A stretch of DNA of 22,670 bases from the NCBI GenBank assembly GCA_031373545.1, contig JANMMT010000085.1:1-22670 (forward strand), given 5' to 3'. The translations under genes were made by a program, and so were the position numbers. The DNA comes from JADCCX01 sp031373545. GTDB lineage: Bacteria > Pseudomonadota > Alphaproteobacteria > Rhizobiales > Beijerinckiaceae. Of this stretch, positions 1-6,822 are shown piece after piece. Under the pieces are notes generated by a model that was not told where the DNA came from, searched no databases, and saw only the letters and a program-made list of their open reading frames with translations. Positions within the stretch are counted from its first letter, which is position 1, and every line of letters starts with the position of its first letter.

Positions 1-1
1 C

Positions 2-424
2 ACCACGGCCAAGCTGCGCGCCGACATGCAGGGCATCATGCAGGCGGATTGCGCGGTGTACCGCACCGGCGAAACACTGATTGCAGGCAAGCAGAAGATC
101 AATCAGGTCTGGAAGGGGATCGACGATGTCTCGGTCACCGACCGCTCGCTGATCTGGAACTCGGACTTGCTGGAAACCATGGAGTTCGACAACCTCATCG
201 TGCAGGCGGTCGTGACGATGGAAAGCGCCGAAAACCGCAAGGAATCACGCGGTGCCCACGCGCGGGAAGATTATCAAAGCCGCGATGACAAGACCTGGAT
301 GAAGCACACGCTGGCCTTCATCGACGACGCGACCAAGACCACGCGCATGGATGATCGCCCTGTTCACACCTACACGATGTCCAACGAGATCGAGTATATC
401 GCGCCCAAGGCGCGGGTGTATTGA
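2..424 (+). CDS. sdhA: Succinate dehydrogenase flavoprotein subunit, C-terminal part
   Basis: This is the 3' end of the FAD-binding subunit of respiratory complex II, which oxidises succinate to fumarate on the cytoplasmic face of the inner membrane; the gene begins before the window. About 140 residues remain, covering the C-terminal helical domain. Family blocks visible are RADMQGIMQADCAVYRT, DLLETMEFDNLIVQA, the ESRGAHAREDY segment (conserved Arg/His region) and DDKTWMKHTLAF. The FAD-binding and catalytic parts lie upstream, outside the window. The reading frame is open from base 2 to a TGA at 422-424. sdhB lies downstream at 1093 but is separated by two unrelated small genes, which is unusual because sdhA and sdhB are normally adjacent or nearly so. 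Identification rests on strong motif recognition. Confidence 0.95.
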   Translation, partial: TTAKLRADMQGIMQADCAVYRTGETLIAGKQKINQVWKGIDDVSVTDRSLIWNSDLLETMEFDNLIVQAVVTMESAENRKESRGAHAREDYQSRDDKTWMKHTLAFIDDATKTTRMDDRPVHTYTMSNEIEYIAPKARVY

Positions 425-430
425 GGGGGA

Positions 431-817
431 GTGATGGCTGGTTTCAGCGAGCGCAATCAGACGGGTTACTCACCGCAGCGCTTGCTGGGCCACAACAGCG
501 GACGGACGGGGCGCATGTACGCAATCGTTTTTGACTTCGACACGGGCATGCTGGAGCAGCTCTATCCGAACCAGCACTGGCGCAACGCCTACACGGATGT
601 GCGGACCTACCTTACGGCGCGCGGTTTTGAATGGAAGCAGGGCAGCACGTATTTTGGCGATCCCGCGACGGTGGATGCTGTGCGTTGCGTTACAACTGTG
701 CAGAAACTTGCCGCCAAATACTCTTGGTTTACGCCCTCTGTGCGCGATATCCGCATGCTGCGCATTGAAGAGAATAATGACCTGATGACCGCGCTGAATT
801 TAGAGGATGGAGATTGA
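431..817 (+). CDS. vapD: VapD-family protein (Cas2-like endoribonuclease fold)
   Basis: The protein has 128 residues from a GTG at 431 (an ATG follows at 434). From residue 29 it matches the VapD family of Haemophilus, Dichelobacter and Helicobacter over its full ~95-residue length: MYAIVFDFDT, then QHWRNAYTDV, the QGSTYF block and the SVRDIRMLRIEE block near the C-terminus. Characterised VapD proteins adopt a ferredoxin-like, Cas2-like dimer and cleave RNA; the functionally important Asp of the MYAxxFD motif is kept here as Asp35. The first 28 residues, including GHNSGRTGR, are not part of the usual family. An ATG at 515 would give the standard-length protein but its ribosome site is weaker, whereas GAGG sits just before the GTG. 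The gene starts 6 nt after sdhA and overlaps the next gene by 4 nt. GC is lower than in sdhB. This VapD is unrelated to the Rhodococcus equi lipoprotein of the same name. Toxin activity is inferred, not seen. Confidence 0.8.
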   Translation: MMAGFSERNQTGYSPQRLLGHNSGRTGRMYAIVFDFDTGMLEQLYPNQHWRNAYTDVRTYLTARGFEWKQGSTYFGDPATVDAVRCVTTVQKLAAKYSWFTPSVRDIRMLRIEENNDLMTALNLEDGD

Positions 818-1080
818 ACGGGCCATCGTTTCAAAATGTGGCGAGTGCTGTGCTCTATGTAGTTTTTTTTGCTATGGGTGGCGCAATTGTGGCAACCGAC
901 GGCTTTACACTCATCTCGGAGGTATTTTTTCCGTTGCAATACCCAAAGGACGAAGGACCAGAGCAGGCTGCAAGATGGTTATATGCGGAGTGGGCGAGCA
1001 TACTTGGTTTGATCGCAGGAAGTATCCTTGGGCTTTTCACCGCCGCAATCCGGTTGCGGCCAAAATACAAAACTGTCTGA
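814..1080 (+). CDS. Small two-helix membrane protein of unknown function, coupled to vapD
   Basis: The 88-residue protein starts at a TTG whose last two bases are shared with the vapD stop codon (TTGA), so translation is probably coupled; GGATGGAGA just upstream serves as ribosome site. Two hydrophobic segments are evident, around residues 10-27 (VASAVLYVVFFAMGG) and 61-78 (ASILGLIAGSILGLF). Between them is a ~30-residue hydrophilic loop with PKDEGPEQAARWLYAEW, and the C-terminus is basic (RLRPKYK). I do not recognise a family. Hand-counted GC of 841-1080 is 50%, clearly below sdhB. It ends 12 nt before sdhB. Position and overlap suggest it was acquired together with vapD, as a partner or as a membrane element of the same module; that is inference. 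It is not SdhC or SdhD: it lacks their length, third helix and haem-ligand context. Confidence 0.65.
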   Translation: MNGPSFQNVASAVLYVVFFAMGGAIVATDGFTLISEVFFPLQYPKDEGPEQAARWLYAEWASILGLIAGSILGLFTAAIRLRPKYKTV

Positions 1081-1092
1081 GGACGCATAACA

Positions 1093-1872
1093 ATGGTTGA
1101 ACTCACTCTCCCTAAGAACTCCCGCGTCACCGAAGGCAAGGTCTGGCCCAAACCTGCGGGCACGACCAACCTGAAGGAATACCGGATTTATCGCTGGAAC
1201 CCGGAAGACGGGCAGAACCCGCGCATCGATACCTATCATGTGGACCGCGACAGCTGCGGGCCAATGATTCTGGATGGCATCATCTGGATCAAGAACAACA
1301 TCGACCCGACGCTGACCTTCCGCCGCTCGTGCCGCGAGGGCATCTGCGGCTCCTGCGCCATGAACATCGACGGCACCAACACCTTGGCCTGCACCAAGGG
1401 CATGGATGAGGTGTCCGGCACAATCAAGATTTACCCGCTGCCCCATATGCCGGTGATCAAGGATCTCGTGCCGGACCTCACGCAGTTCTACACCCAGCAC
1501 GCCTCCATCGAGCCGTGGCTCAAAACCGACACGGCTGCGCCTGGCAAGGAATGGCGGCAATCGAAGGAAGACCGCGAGAAGTTGGACGGGCTCTATGAGT
1601 GCATCCTGTGCGCCTGCTGCACCACGTCCTGCCCAAGCTATTGGTGGAACGGTGATCGTTATCTGGGCCCCGCCGTGCTGCTCCAGGCCTACCGATGGTT
1701 GATCGACAGCCGCGACGAAGCCACCGGCGCGCGGCTCGACAATCTGGAAGACCCGTTCCGTCTTTATAGGTGCCACACCATCATGAATTGCTCAAAGGCC
1801 TGCCCCAAGGGGCTGAACCCGGCCAAAGCCATCGCCGAAATCAAGAAGATGATGGTCGCGCGGCAATATTGA
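1093..1872 (+). CDS. sdhB: Succinate dehydrogenase iron-sulfur subunit
   Basis: The 259-residue protein carries electrons from FAD to ubiquinone in complex II. The N-terminal plant-type ferredoxin domain holds the [2Fe-2S] ligands Cys80, Cys85, Cys88 and Cys100 (CREGICGSC...C). The C-terminal domain holds CILCACCTTSCPSYWW (Cys170, Cys173, Cys176, Cys180) plus Cys227, Cys233 and Cys237. Together these supply the [4Fe-4S] and [3Fe-4S] clusters in the same order as the Escherichia coli enzyme. Length is normal for the family. The ATG at 1093 is preceded by GAGGACG at proper spacing. It is the last gene of the sdh operon seen here; the following gene runs convergently. All cluster ligands are intact, so the two-gene insertion upstream has not damaged it. 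Confidence 0.97.
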   Translation: MVELTLPKNSRVTEGKVWPKPAGTTNLKEYRIYRWNPEDGQNPRIDTYHVDRDSCGPMILDGIIWIKNNIDPTLTFRRSCREGICGSCAMNIDGTNTLACTKGMDEVSGTIKIYPLPHMPVIKDLVPDLTQFYTQHASIEPWLKTDTAAPGKEWRQSKEDREKLDGLYECILCACCTTSCPSYWWNGDRYLGPAVLLQAYRWLIDSRDEATGARLDNLEDPFRLYRCHTIMNCSKACPKGLNPAKAIAEIKKMMVARQY

Positions 1873-1882
1873 GGAAGGATGG

Positions 1883-1901
1883 GAGCGGGCTTCGCCCTCT
1901 C
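1883..1901. terminator. Possible bidirectional hairpin between sdhB and yggT
   Basis: GAGCGGGC (1883-1890), loop TTC, and GCCCTCTC (1894-1901) form a stem with one internal mismatch. It sits 10 nt after the sdhB stop and overlaps the stop codon of the convergent yggT gene. There is no T-run on either side, so intrinsic termination is doubtful; it may simply stabilise the 3' ends. Confidence 0.35.
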
Positions 1902-2196
1902 ACATGGCGCGCATGAGAGCGCCGAAGACCTCGAACACCAGCATGCGCAGGAACATCAGGCCGATGATCAGCACCACGGCCGAGATGTCGATGCCGCCCA
2001 GGTTCGGCATGCGGCGGCGGATGGGGGCGAGTGCGGGCTCTGTCACGCGGTAGAGAAAGTCGCCGATTGTCGCGACAATGCCATTGCGCGCGTTCACCAC
2101 GTTGAAGGCCACGAGCCAGCTCAGGATGGCGCTCGCCACCAGGATGTAGATGTAGAGTGTGATGACCGTGTCGAACAGCCAGAGCAGTGAGCGCAT
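1900..2196 (-). CDS. YggT family membrane protein
   Basis: The 98-residue protein has two hydrophobic segments, at about residues 5-30 (LLWLFDTVITLYIYILVASAILSWLV) and 70-93 (ISAVVLIIGLMFLRMLVFEVF). Between them is the YggT signature: NARNGIVATIGDFLYRVTEPALAPIRRRMPNLGGID. This single-repeat form is the usual alphaproteobacterial version. The family is linked to membrane physiology and, in some bacteria, to division-site or osmotic functions, but no biochemical activity is firmly established. The ATG at 2196 has GAGG seven nt upstream. It converges on sdhB and precedes the hydrolase gene at 2304-3134 by position only: it lies downstream of it on the same strand, 107 nt away, and may be co-transcribed. 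Confidence 0.85.
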   Translation of the reverse strand: MRSLLWLFDTVITLYIYILVASAILSWLVAFNVVNARNGIVATIGDFLYRVTEPALAPIRRRMPNLGGIDISAVVLIIGLMFLRMLVFEVFGALMRAM

Positions 2197-2303
2197 GGGA
2201 TGACCTCAACCAGAGTGAAATGAGTGCACGATTCGGGCGCAGCCCGCAGAATGCTTATCAGGTGCCACTGTTGTTTGGCAGATCAAAGCGCCGCCAGCAA
2301 ACA

Positions 2304-3134
2304 TCACTGCCTGAAAAACTGCGGCACCCGCTCCAGCGCATCGGCGCGGGCCACCGGATCGGTGCCCACCATGGCTTCGCCGCTGTCGTCTCCGGTGAAG
2401 GGCAGGCCGGTGCGCTTGGTCAGCGTGCGGTTGGGATGATCAAACTCGTGCAGCGCCCCCTTGTACACGGTGATGGCGGCACGCTGGCCGCTGGCCGTCG
2501 TCAAGTCGATCAACTGCTGGCATGGCTGCACAGGGGTCCAGGTATCGGCATCACCCATGAGGATGAGCAACGGCATGCGCGCGCGCCAGTCCCGCCGTTC
2601 GGCGGCCTGTGTCACCAGCCTGCAGCCGGGGTAGAAGGCCACGGCAGATTTGAAATCCGGCTTGCCGTCGCGTGCCTTGCGCTCGCCCGCAATGGCCCAG
2701 AGCAGGCTGGAGGCACCGTTCGACCAGCCCAGGAGTGATACGCGCGTTGAATCGGCAAAACGTTGCTCCTGCAGCCATGCCTTGGCCGCATAGACATCAC
2801 TCACCCGCTCGCGGCTCGGACGCACGGTCCGGTCCTTGACGAGACACTGGGAACCCAGCCCGCGTGATCCGAACGAATCGGGAAAAAGCACGGCGAAACC
2901 CTGGGCCGCCAGACGCCGCGCCCAATCAGCGTGGCGCTCGCCGATGCGTCCGTTGGGCGCGCGCAAGCCGCCGCAGCCATGCAGAGCGATGATCGAGGGG
3001 TGCGGCCCGGCCCCTTCGGGCAGATACAGCATGCCCTGAAGCGGTTTCTCATCCCCGTTGGGGATGGAGACCCACTCCTGCGCTCTCGCAGAAAACGCAA
3101 GAAGGCTGAAAAGCAGAACAAGTCCTAGACGCAT
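2304..3134 (-). CDS. Exported dienelactone-hydrolase-family alpha/beta hydrolase
   Basis: The protein has 276 residues from the ATG at 3134. This start was chosen over a TTG at 3191 because it begins directly with a signal peptide (MRLGLVLLFSLLAFSARA, probable cleavage after ARA) and has GGGA upstream. The body is an alpha/beta hydrolase: oxyanion-side motif ALHGCGG (residues 50-56), nucleophile elbow GWSNG with Ser138, acid at Asp195 or Asp197 in GDADTW, and His229 in ALHEFD. The dienelactone hydrolase grouping rests on the overall motif order and length; family members more often have a Cys nucleophile, so this Ser version may be a general esterase or peptidase. It should act in the periplasm. 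The substrate is unknown. It is divergent from the DUF2093 gene across a 123-nt gap. Confidence 0.8.
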   Translation of the reverse strand: MRLGLVLLFSLLAFSARAQEWVSIPNGDEKPLQGMLYLPEGAGPHPSIIALHGCGGLRAPNGRIGERHADWARRLAAQGFAVLFPDSFGSRGLGSQCLVKDRTVRPSRERVSDVYAAKAWLQEQRFADSTRVSLLGWSNGASSLLWAIAGERKARDGKPDFKSAVAFYPGCRLVTQAAERRDWRARMPLLILMGDADTWTPVQPCQQLIDLTTASGQRAAITVYKGALHEFDHPNRTLTKRTGLPFTGDDSGEAMVGTDPVARADALERVPQFFRQ

Positions 3135-3257
3135 GCGGTATCCCGGTCGGGTCAATGCCCATTCCTTAGCAAAAACACGGGTGAACGACAAATGGATGCA
3201 ACTCCGCTGAAATCCATGCTAGTTTCAGGCCATCATGGACATTTTGGGGTTTCAGCA

Positions 3258-3491
3258 ATGAACAAGGTGGAGCGCCTCTTCGCGCCTGGCACGCAGGCTG
3301 AGCTGCGCTATCATCATGGCGAGTTCAAGATTCTGCGCCAGGGCACCCACGTGACCTGCGCCGTGACGGGCGCGCCCATTCCGCTGGATGATCTGAAATA
3401 TTGGAGCGTCGAGCGTCAGGAGCCCTATGCCGGACCGGAGGCCGCCCTGCGGCGTTTGCAAGAGATCAAGGCTCCGAGCGTGACGTTTTAA
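3258..3491 (+). CDS. DUF2093 domain-containing small protein
   Basis: The 77-residue protein begins MNKVERLFAPGTQAELRYHH and continues EFKILRQGTHVTCAVTGAPI and LDDLKYWSVERQEPYAGPEA, the whole length of the DUF2093 family. The function of the family is unknown; the central part resembles a small beta-rich domain with a single Cys in VTCAVTGAPIPL. The ATG at 3258 was preferred to an in-frame ATG at 3192 because family members start here and GGGG lies 8 nt upstream. It runs convergent to lpxK and the two coding regions overlap by 26 nt at their 3' ends. DUF2093 genes are commonly found beside lpxK in Hyphomicrobiales, as here. Confidence 0.85.
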   Translation: MNKVERLFAPGTQAELRYHHGEFKILRQGTHVTCAVTGAPIPLDDLKYWSVERQEPYAGPEAALRRLQEIKAPSVTF

Positions 3492-4464
3492 ACCTGTCTG
3501 CCAGCAGGGCAATCACCTCCGGCCCATCGATCATGAGTTCGGCCGGCACAACCGCGACATGCGGGCGGAAGGCAGCGGGCAACCGCGCCGCATCCTTCTG
3601 GGTTGTCACCAGGGTCAGGTTGTCCGCGTGGGCCTCTGCATGCAGGCCCGTAAGCTCAGCCGCCGTGTAGGAGTGATGATCCCCGAAGGCGCGTGATGCG
3701 CGCAGATCAAGGCCCGCCGCCCGCAGGCTGTCAAAAAACTTTTCGGGCCGGCCAATGCCCGCAAAAGCCAGAAGCGGCTGATCGGCAAGCGATGCCGTGA
3801 TGGCGATATCCAGCTGCAAGGTGCCCACGAGCACGGGCTTTCCCGCCGCCTGAGCCAACGTGCCGACAACTGTTCCGGCCTCCCCCGCGCCGATCACCAG
3901 CACGGCGTCCACATGAGGCCATTGGCGCGCCAGCGGGGCGCGCAGCGGGCCTGCGGGCAGCACGCAACCGTTGCCGATGCCCGCGCCGCCGTCCACCACC
4001 GCAAGCCTGAAATCCTTGGCAAGGGCAGGGTTCTGCAGGCCGTCATCCATGAGCAGGACATCCGCGCCCGATTGCACGGCCAAGGCCGCGCCGGCGACCC
4101 GGTCACGGGCAACGATGACAGGTGCATGAACCGCCATCATCACCGGTTCATCGCCGACGGTTGCGGCATCGTGCAAGCCGGACACCACCCGCAGGGGGCC
4201 GCGCGCGCTGCCGCCGTATCCCCGGCTCAGGATATAGGGATTGCGCCCCTGCGCCTTGAGCAGGGCTGCAAGCTTCAGCACGGTCGGGGTCTTTCCCGCG
4301 CCGCCCGCCGTGAGATTGCCCACGCAGATCACCGGCACAGCCGCGCGCCGGCCGTGCTTGCCCATGCGCCATGCGGTTGCAGCGCCGTAAATCCAGCTGA
4401 AAGGCGCCAGCAGCCGCGCTTGCCAGCCCGTCGTCTGGTGCCAGAAACGCGGCGCGCGGATCAA
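3466..4464 (-). CDS. lpxK: Tetraacyldisaccharide 4'-kinase
   Basis: The 332-residue protein phosphorylates the 4' position of the lipid A disaccharide at the cytoplasmic face of the inner membrane, giving lipid IVA. The N-terminal hydrophobic stretch (APFSWIYGAATAW) is the membrane anchor of the family. The P-loop VGNLTAGGAGKTP lies at residues 48-60, followed by ILSRGYGG, GDEPVMMA and the MDDGLQNP block, all LpxK hallmarks. The start is a TTG at 4464 overlapping the waaA stop (TTGA), so it is translationally coupled to waaA; there is no better ATG near. Length matches the family. It is the last gene of the lipid A operon and its 3' end overlaps DUF2093 antisense by 26 nt. Confidence 0.95.
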   Translation of the reverse strand: MIRAPRFWHQTTGWQARLLAPFSWIYGAATAWRMGKHGRRAAVPVICVGNLTAGGAGKTPTVLKLAALLKAQGRNPYILSRGYGGSARGPLRVVSGLHDAATVGDEPVMMAVHAPVIVARDRVAGAALAVQSGADVLLMDDGLQNPALAKDFRLAVVDGGAGIGNGCVLPAGPLRAPLARQWPHVDAVLVIGAGEAGTVVGTLAQAAGKPVLVGTLQLDIAITASLADQPLLAFAGIGRPEKFFDSLRAAGLDLRASRAFGDHHSYTAAELTGLHAEAHADNLTLVTTQKDAARLPAAFRPHVAVVPAELMIDGPEVIALLADRFKTSRSEP

Positions 4465-5750
4465 GGGCGGTCCAGCCGCGCCTGCACAAGCAGCGGCCCC
4501 AGCGCATCGGTCGTGCGACGGTTGGCCCCCGCCATGGCTTCCACGGCGGCCTTGGCCTTCTTGGCCATGCCCTTGAGCTGTGGGGCGTTTGTCAGCAGCG
4601 CCGCAATGCTGGCACCCAGCGCAGAGGCGTCAGCCACCAGCCGTGCCCCGCCCGAGGCTTCGATGGTTTCGAAAACCTCGGTGAAGTTCTTCACATGCGG
4701 ACCATGCAGGATCGCATTGCCGAGCTTGGCGGGTTCGATGGGGTTCTGTCCGCCCTTGTCCACCAGCGAACCGCCCAGATAGGCAAGATTGCCCAGACGG
4801 TAGAACAGCCCCAACTCGCCGATGGTGTCGGCGACATAGATATCCGTGCGGGCATCCGGAAGCGTGCCTTCCGAGCGCTGGCTAACGCTGAGGCCTGCGC
4901 CAAGCACCTCCCGTGCAACTTCAGCCCCCCGCTCGGGATGACGCGGCACGAGGATGGTGAGCAGGTGCGGCACAAGGGCTGCGGCCTTCTTGTGCGCCTC
5001 GATGACCTGCGCCTCTTCTCCCGGATGCGTGCTGGCCGCCACAAAGACAGGGCGCTTGCCCACAGCGGCCTGCAACGCCTTGAATGTGGTGGCATCGGCG
5101 GGGGGCGGGGTCACATCGTATTTGAGGTTTCCGCTGGTCTGCACGCGCGGCGCACCCAGCCGGCGCAGGCGCTCGCCATCGGCCTCGGTCTGGGCCAGCA
5201 CAAGTTCGAAGCGCGACAGCATCGAGGTGATGAAGGCCGGCAGGCGCAGCCAGCGCCGGAACGAACGCTCCGACATGCGTGCGTTGACCAGCACGAGATG
5301 CGTGCCACGCCCATGTGCTGCGTGGATAAGGTTGGGCCAGAGTTCGGATTCGGCAAACAGCCCGATGTTCGGTTGCCAATGCGCCAGAAACCGCTCCACG
5401 TAAGCCGGCAGATCAAGGGGTATGTATTGATGGATCGCGCCTTGCGGCAGGCGGCGCGCGGCGACTTCGGCGGAGGTTACAGTGCCGGATGTCAAAAGCA
5501 CCTGCGCACCTGTGCCGATGATATGTTCGGCCACCGGCAGCAGGGAGATCACCTCGCCCACACTCGCGCCGTGCATCCAGACCAGCATGCCATCGGGCCG
5601 CGGCGCGCTTGCTATGCCCTTGCGCTCGGACAGGCGGGCCGCATCCTCCTTGCCGCGTTTCTGGCGGCTGGAAAGCAGCGGTGCAACGGCAGGGTAGAGG
5701 AGTTGAGACACGCCGCCGTAGGCCTTCACGATGAAGGGGGTGCGCGGCAT
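4461..5750 (-). CDS. waaA: 3-deoxy-D-manno-octulosonic acid (Kdo) transferase
   Basis: The 429-residue protein transfers Kdo from CMP-Kdo to lipid IVA, starting the LPS core. It is a GT-B glycosyltransferase of family GT30. Visible landmarks are an N-terminal hydrophobic anchor, WMHGASVGEV with the conserved acidic catalytic residue, LTSGTVTSAEVA, FAESELWPN, the VFVAASTHPGEE block, LVPRHPER, and the nucleotide-sugar site GGSLVDKGGQNPIEPA. Length is normal. The ATG at 5750 shares one base with the stop codon of the DUF374 gene (TGATG), and its own stop overlaps the lpxK start, so three genes are translationally chained. The number of Kdo residues added cannot be judged from sequence. Confidence 0.95.
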   Translation of the reverse strand: MPRTPFIVKAYGGVSQLLYPAVAPLLSSRQKRGKEDAARLSERKGIASAPRPDGMLVWMHGASVGEVISLLPVAEHIIGTGAQVLLTSGTVTSAEVAARRLPQGAIHQYIPLDLPAYVERFLAHWQPNIGLFAESELWPNLIHAAHGRGTHLVLVNARMSERSFRRWLRLPAFITSMLSRFELVLAQTEADGERLRRLGAPRVQTSGNLKYDVTPPPADATTFKALQAAVGKRPVFVAASTHPGEEAQVIEAHKKAAALVPHLLTILVPRHPERGAEVAREVLGAGLSVSQRSEGTLPDARTDIYVADTIGELGLFYRLGNLAYLGGSLVDKGGQNPIEPAKLGNAILHGPHVKNFTEVFETIEASGGARLVADASALGASIAALLTNAPQLKGMAKKAKAAVEAMAGANRRTTDALGPLLVQARLDRP

Positions 5751-6514
5751 CAGGCGCGCCCTTCAGCGGCTTGCCCAGCAGCCAGCAAACGCGCGGATCG
5801 CACGCTTTCGCGGCCTGCCCCGGGATCGGTGGACCCCACCAGCATGTAGGCACGGGCATGCACGCCGTCGAGATGCTCCTGCACGGCCACGCGCGCTTCC
5901 TCCTGGGCTGCGGGTGTCGCATCGCGGGCGACAAACACGGGCGTGCCGAACACGATGGCGCAAGTGCCGAAGGGCAGGCCGATGCTGGAGCGGTCCCAGC
6001 TGTCGAAATCCTTGCGCCGGCTGGTCACCACGGCCACGGCGACGATGGGCCGGCCGGAGAGCTGCGCCAGCGTGATGATGCCGCGCCCCGCCACCCGCGA
6101 GACCTTGGGCACATCAGCGGTCATGGCCAGCGTCGCCCCGCTTTCCAGCATCTTGAGGGCCGCGCGCAGAGCCTCGGCCCCACCACGCTTGCGCACCTGA
6201 TCCCGGCGCTGGGCACCCGAGCCACGCACGATCTGGATGCCAAAGGCCTCACAAGCGACCGCGTTGATTTCGCCGTCCCCGTGGCGCGAAATCATCACAG
6301 CCGAGGGATCCTGCGGGCGGCGGCTGAAAGGAATCATGAAATGCTGGCCATGCCACATGGCAGCGATGACCGGTGCGTGGGGGTAGACGGTGGTCTGCGC
6401 ATCCCCGGGCTCGATGATGAAGCGGTTGGTGGCCTGCACCAGCTTGAGATAACCCGCCATCAGCTTGCCTGCGGAACGCAGCACAAACCGTGACTTGAAG
6501 ACTCTCTTCAGCAT
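5750..6514 (-). CDS. DUF374 lysophospholipid acyltransferase-like protein (LpxJ-type late acyltransferase candidate)
   Basis: The 254-residue protein has an N-terminal hydrophobic stretch, then the DUF374 landmarks WHGQHFMIPF (residues 54-63; the His is the likely catalytic base) and ISRHGDGEINAVACEAFG, then MTADVPKVSRVAGRGIITLA and a segment like GRPIVAVAV. DUF374 proteins were linked to secondary acylation of lipid A through LpxJ of Helicobacter and Campylobacter; that is family knowledge. Here the gene lies 6 nt after DUF4170 and overlaps waaA by one base, within an lpxK operon, which supports an acyltransferase role in lipid A maturation. The actual substrate and acyl chain are inferred. 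It is not a canonical LpxL/LpxM-type (LABLAT) acyltransferase by motif. Confidence 0.8.
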   Translation of the reverse strand: MLKRVFKSRFVLRSAGKLMAGYLKLVQATNRFIIEPGDAQTTVYPHAPVIAAMWHGQHFMIPFSRRPQDPSAVMISRHGDGEINAVACEAFGIQIVRGSGAQRRDQVRKRGGAEALRAALKMLESGATLAMTADVPKVSRVAGRGIITLAQLSGRPIVAVAVVTSRRKDFDSWDRSSIGLPFGTCAIVFGTPVFVARDATPAAQEEARVAVQEHLDGVHARAYMLVGSTDPGAGRESVRSARLLAAGQAAEGRA

Positions 6515-6520
6515 TGTGAC

Positions 6521-6769
6521 CTAGTGCGCATCGTTTTCAGGCTCCAGCAGGCGGTGCAGATGCACGACGAAATAGCGCGTTGTTGCCTGATCGACAGTCT
6601 TTTGTGCCTTGGCTTTCCACGCCTGATGCGCGCTGGCGTAATTAGGAAAGACGCCAACCATGTCGATCCGGGAAAGATCCTTGAACTCGGTGGAATCGAC
6701 ATCGGTCAATTCGCCGCCGAACACGAGGTGGAGGAGCTGTTTCTGGTGGGTTTTTGGATCGGCAGACAT
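6521..6769 (-). CDS. DUF4170 domain-containing protein
   Basis: The 82-residue protein has the DUF4170 pattern: LHLVFGGELTDVDSTEF, then FPNYASAHQAWKAKAQKTVD and RYFVVHLHRLLEPE. This is a small soluble alpha/beta protein of unknown function that is widespread in Alphaproteobacteria. It ends 6 nt before the DUF374 gene and starts 53 nt after the CysQ-like gene, on the same strand. Its steady company with waaA and lpxK in this lineage suggests an accessory role in lipid A or LPS assembly, but nothing in the sequence shows an active site. ATG start at 6769. Confidence 0.8.
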   Translation of the reverse strand: MSADPKTHQKQLLHLVFGGELTDVDSTEFKDLSRIDMVGVFPNYASAHQAWKAKAQKTVDQATTRYFVVHLHRLLEPENDAH

Positions 6770-6822
6770 GGCACATCTTGGGTTGGACGGAAGATGGCCC
6801 GAGGGTTAGCCCCTGCTGCGGG

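Noticed and set aside
431..1080. Cas2 of a CRISPR system
   Set aside because: The VapD fold is Cas2-like but the sequence is VapD, and there are no repeats, spacers, cas1 or other cas genes anywhere in the window.
4695..5849. 384-codon open frame antisense to waaA
   Set aside because: The opposite strand codes a complete Kdo transferase; the translation is His/Arg/Gln-rich, typical of shadow frames in high-GC DNA.
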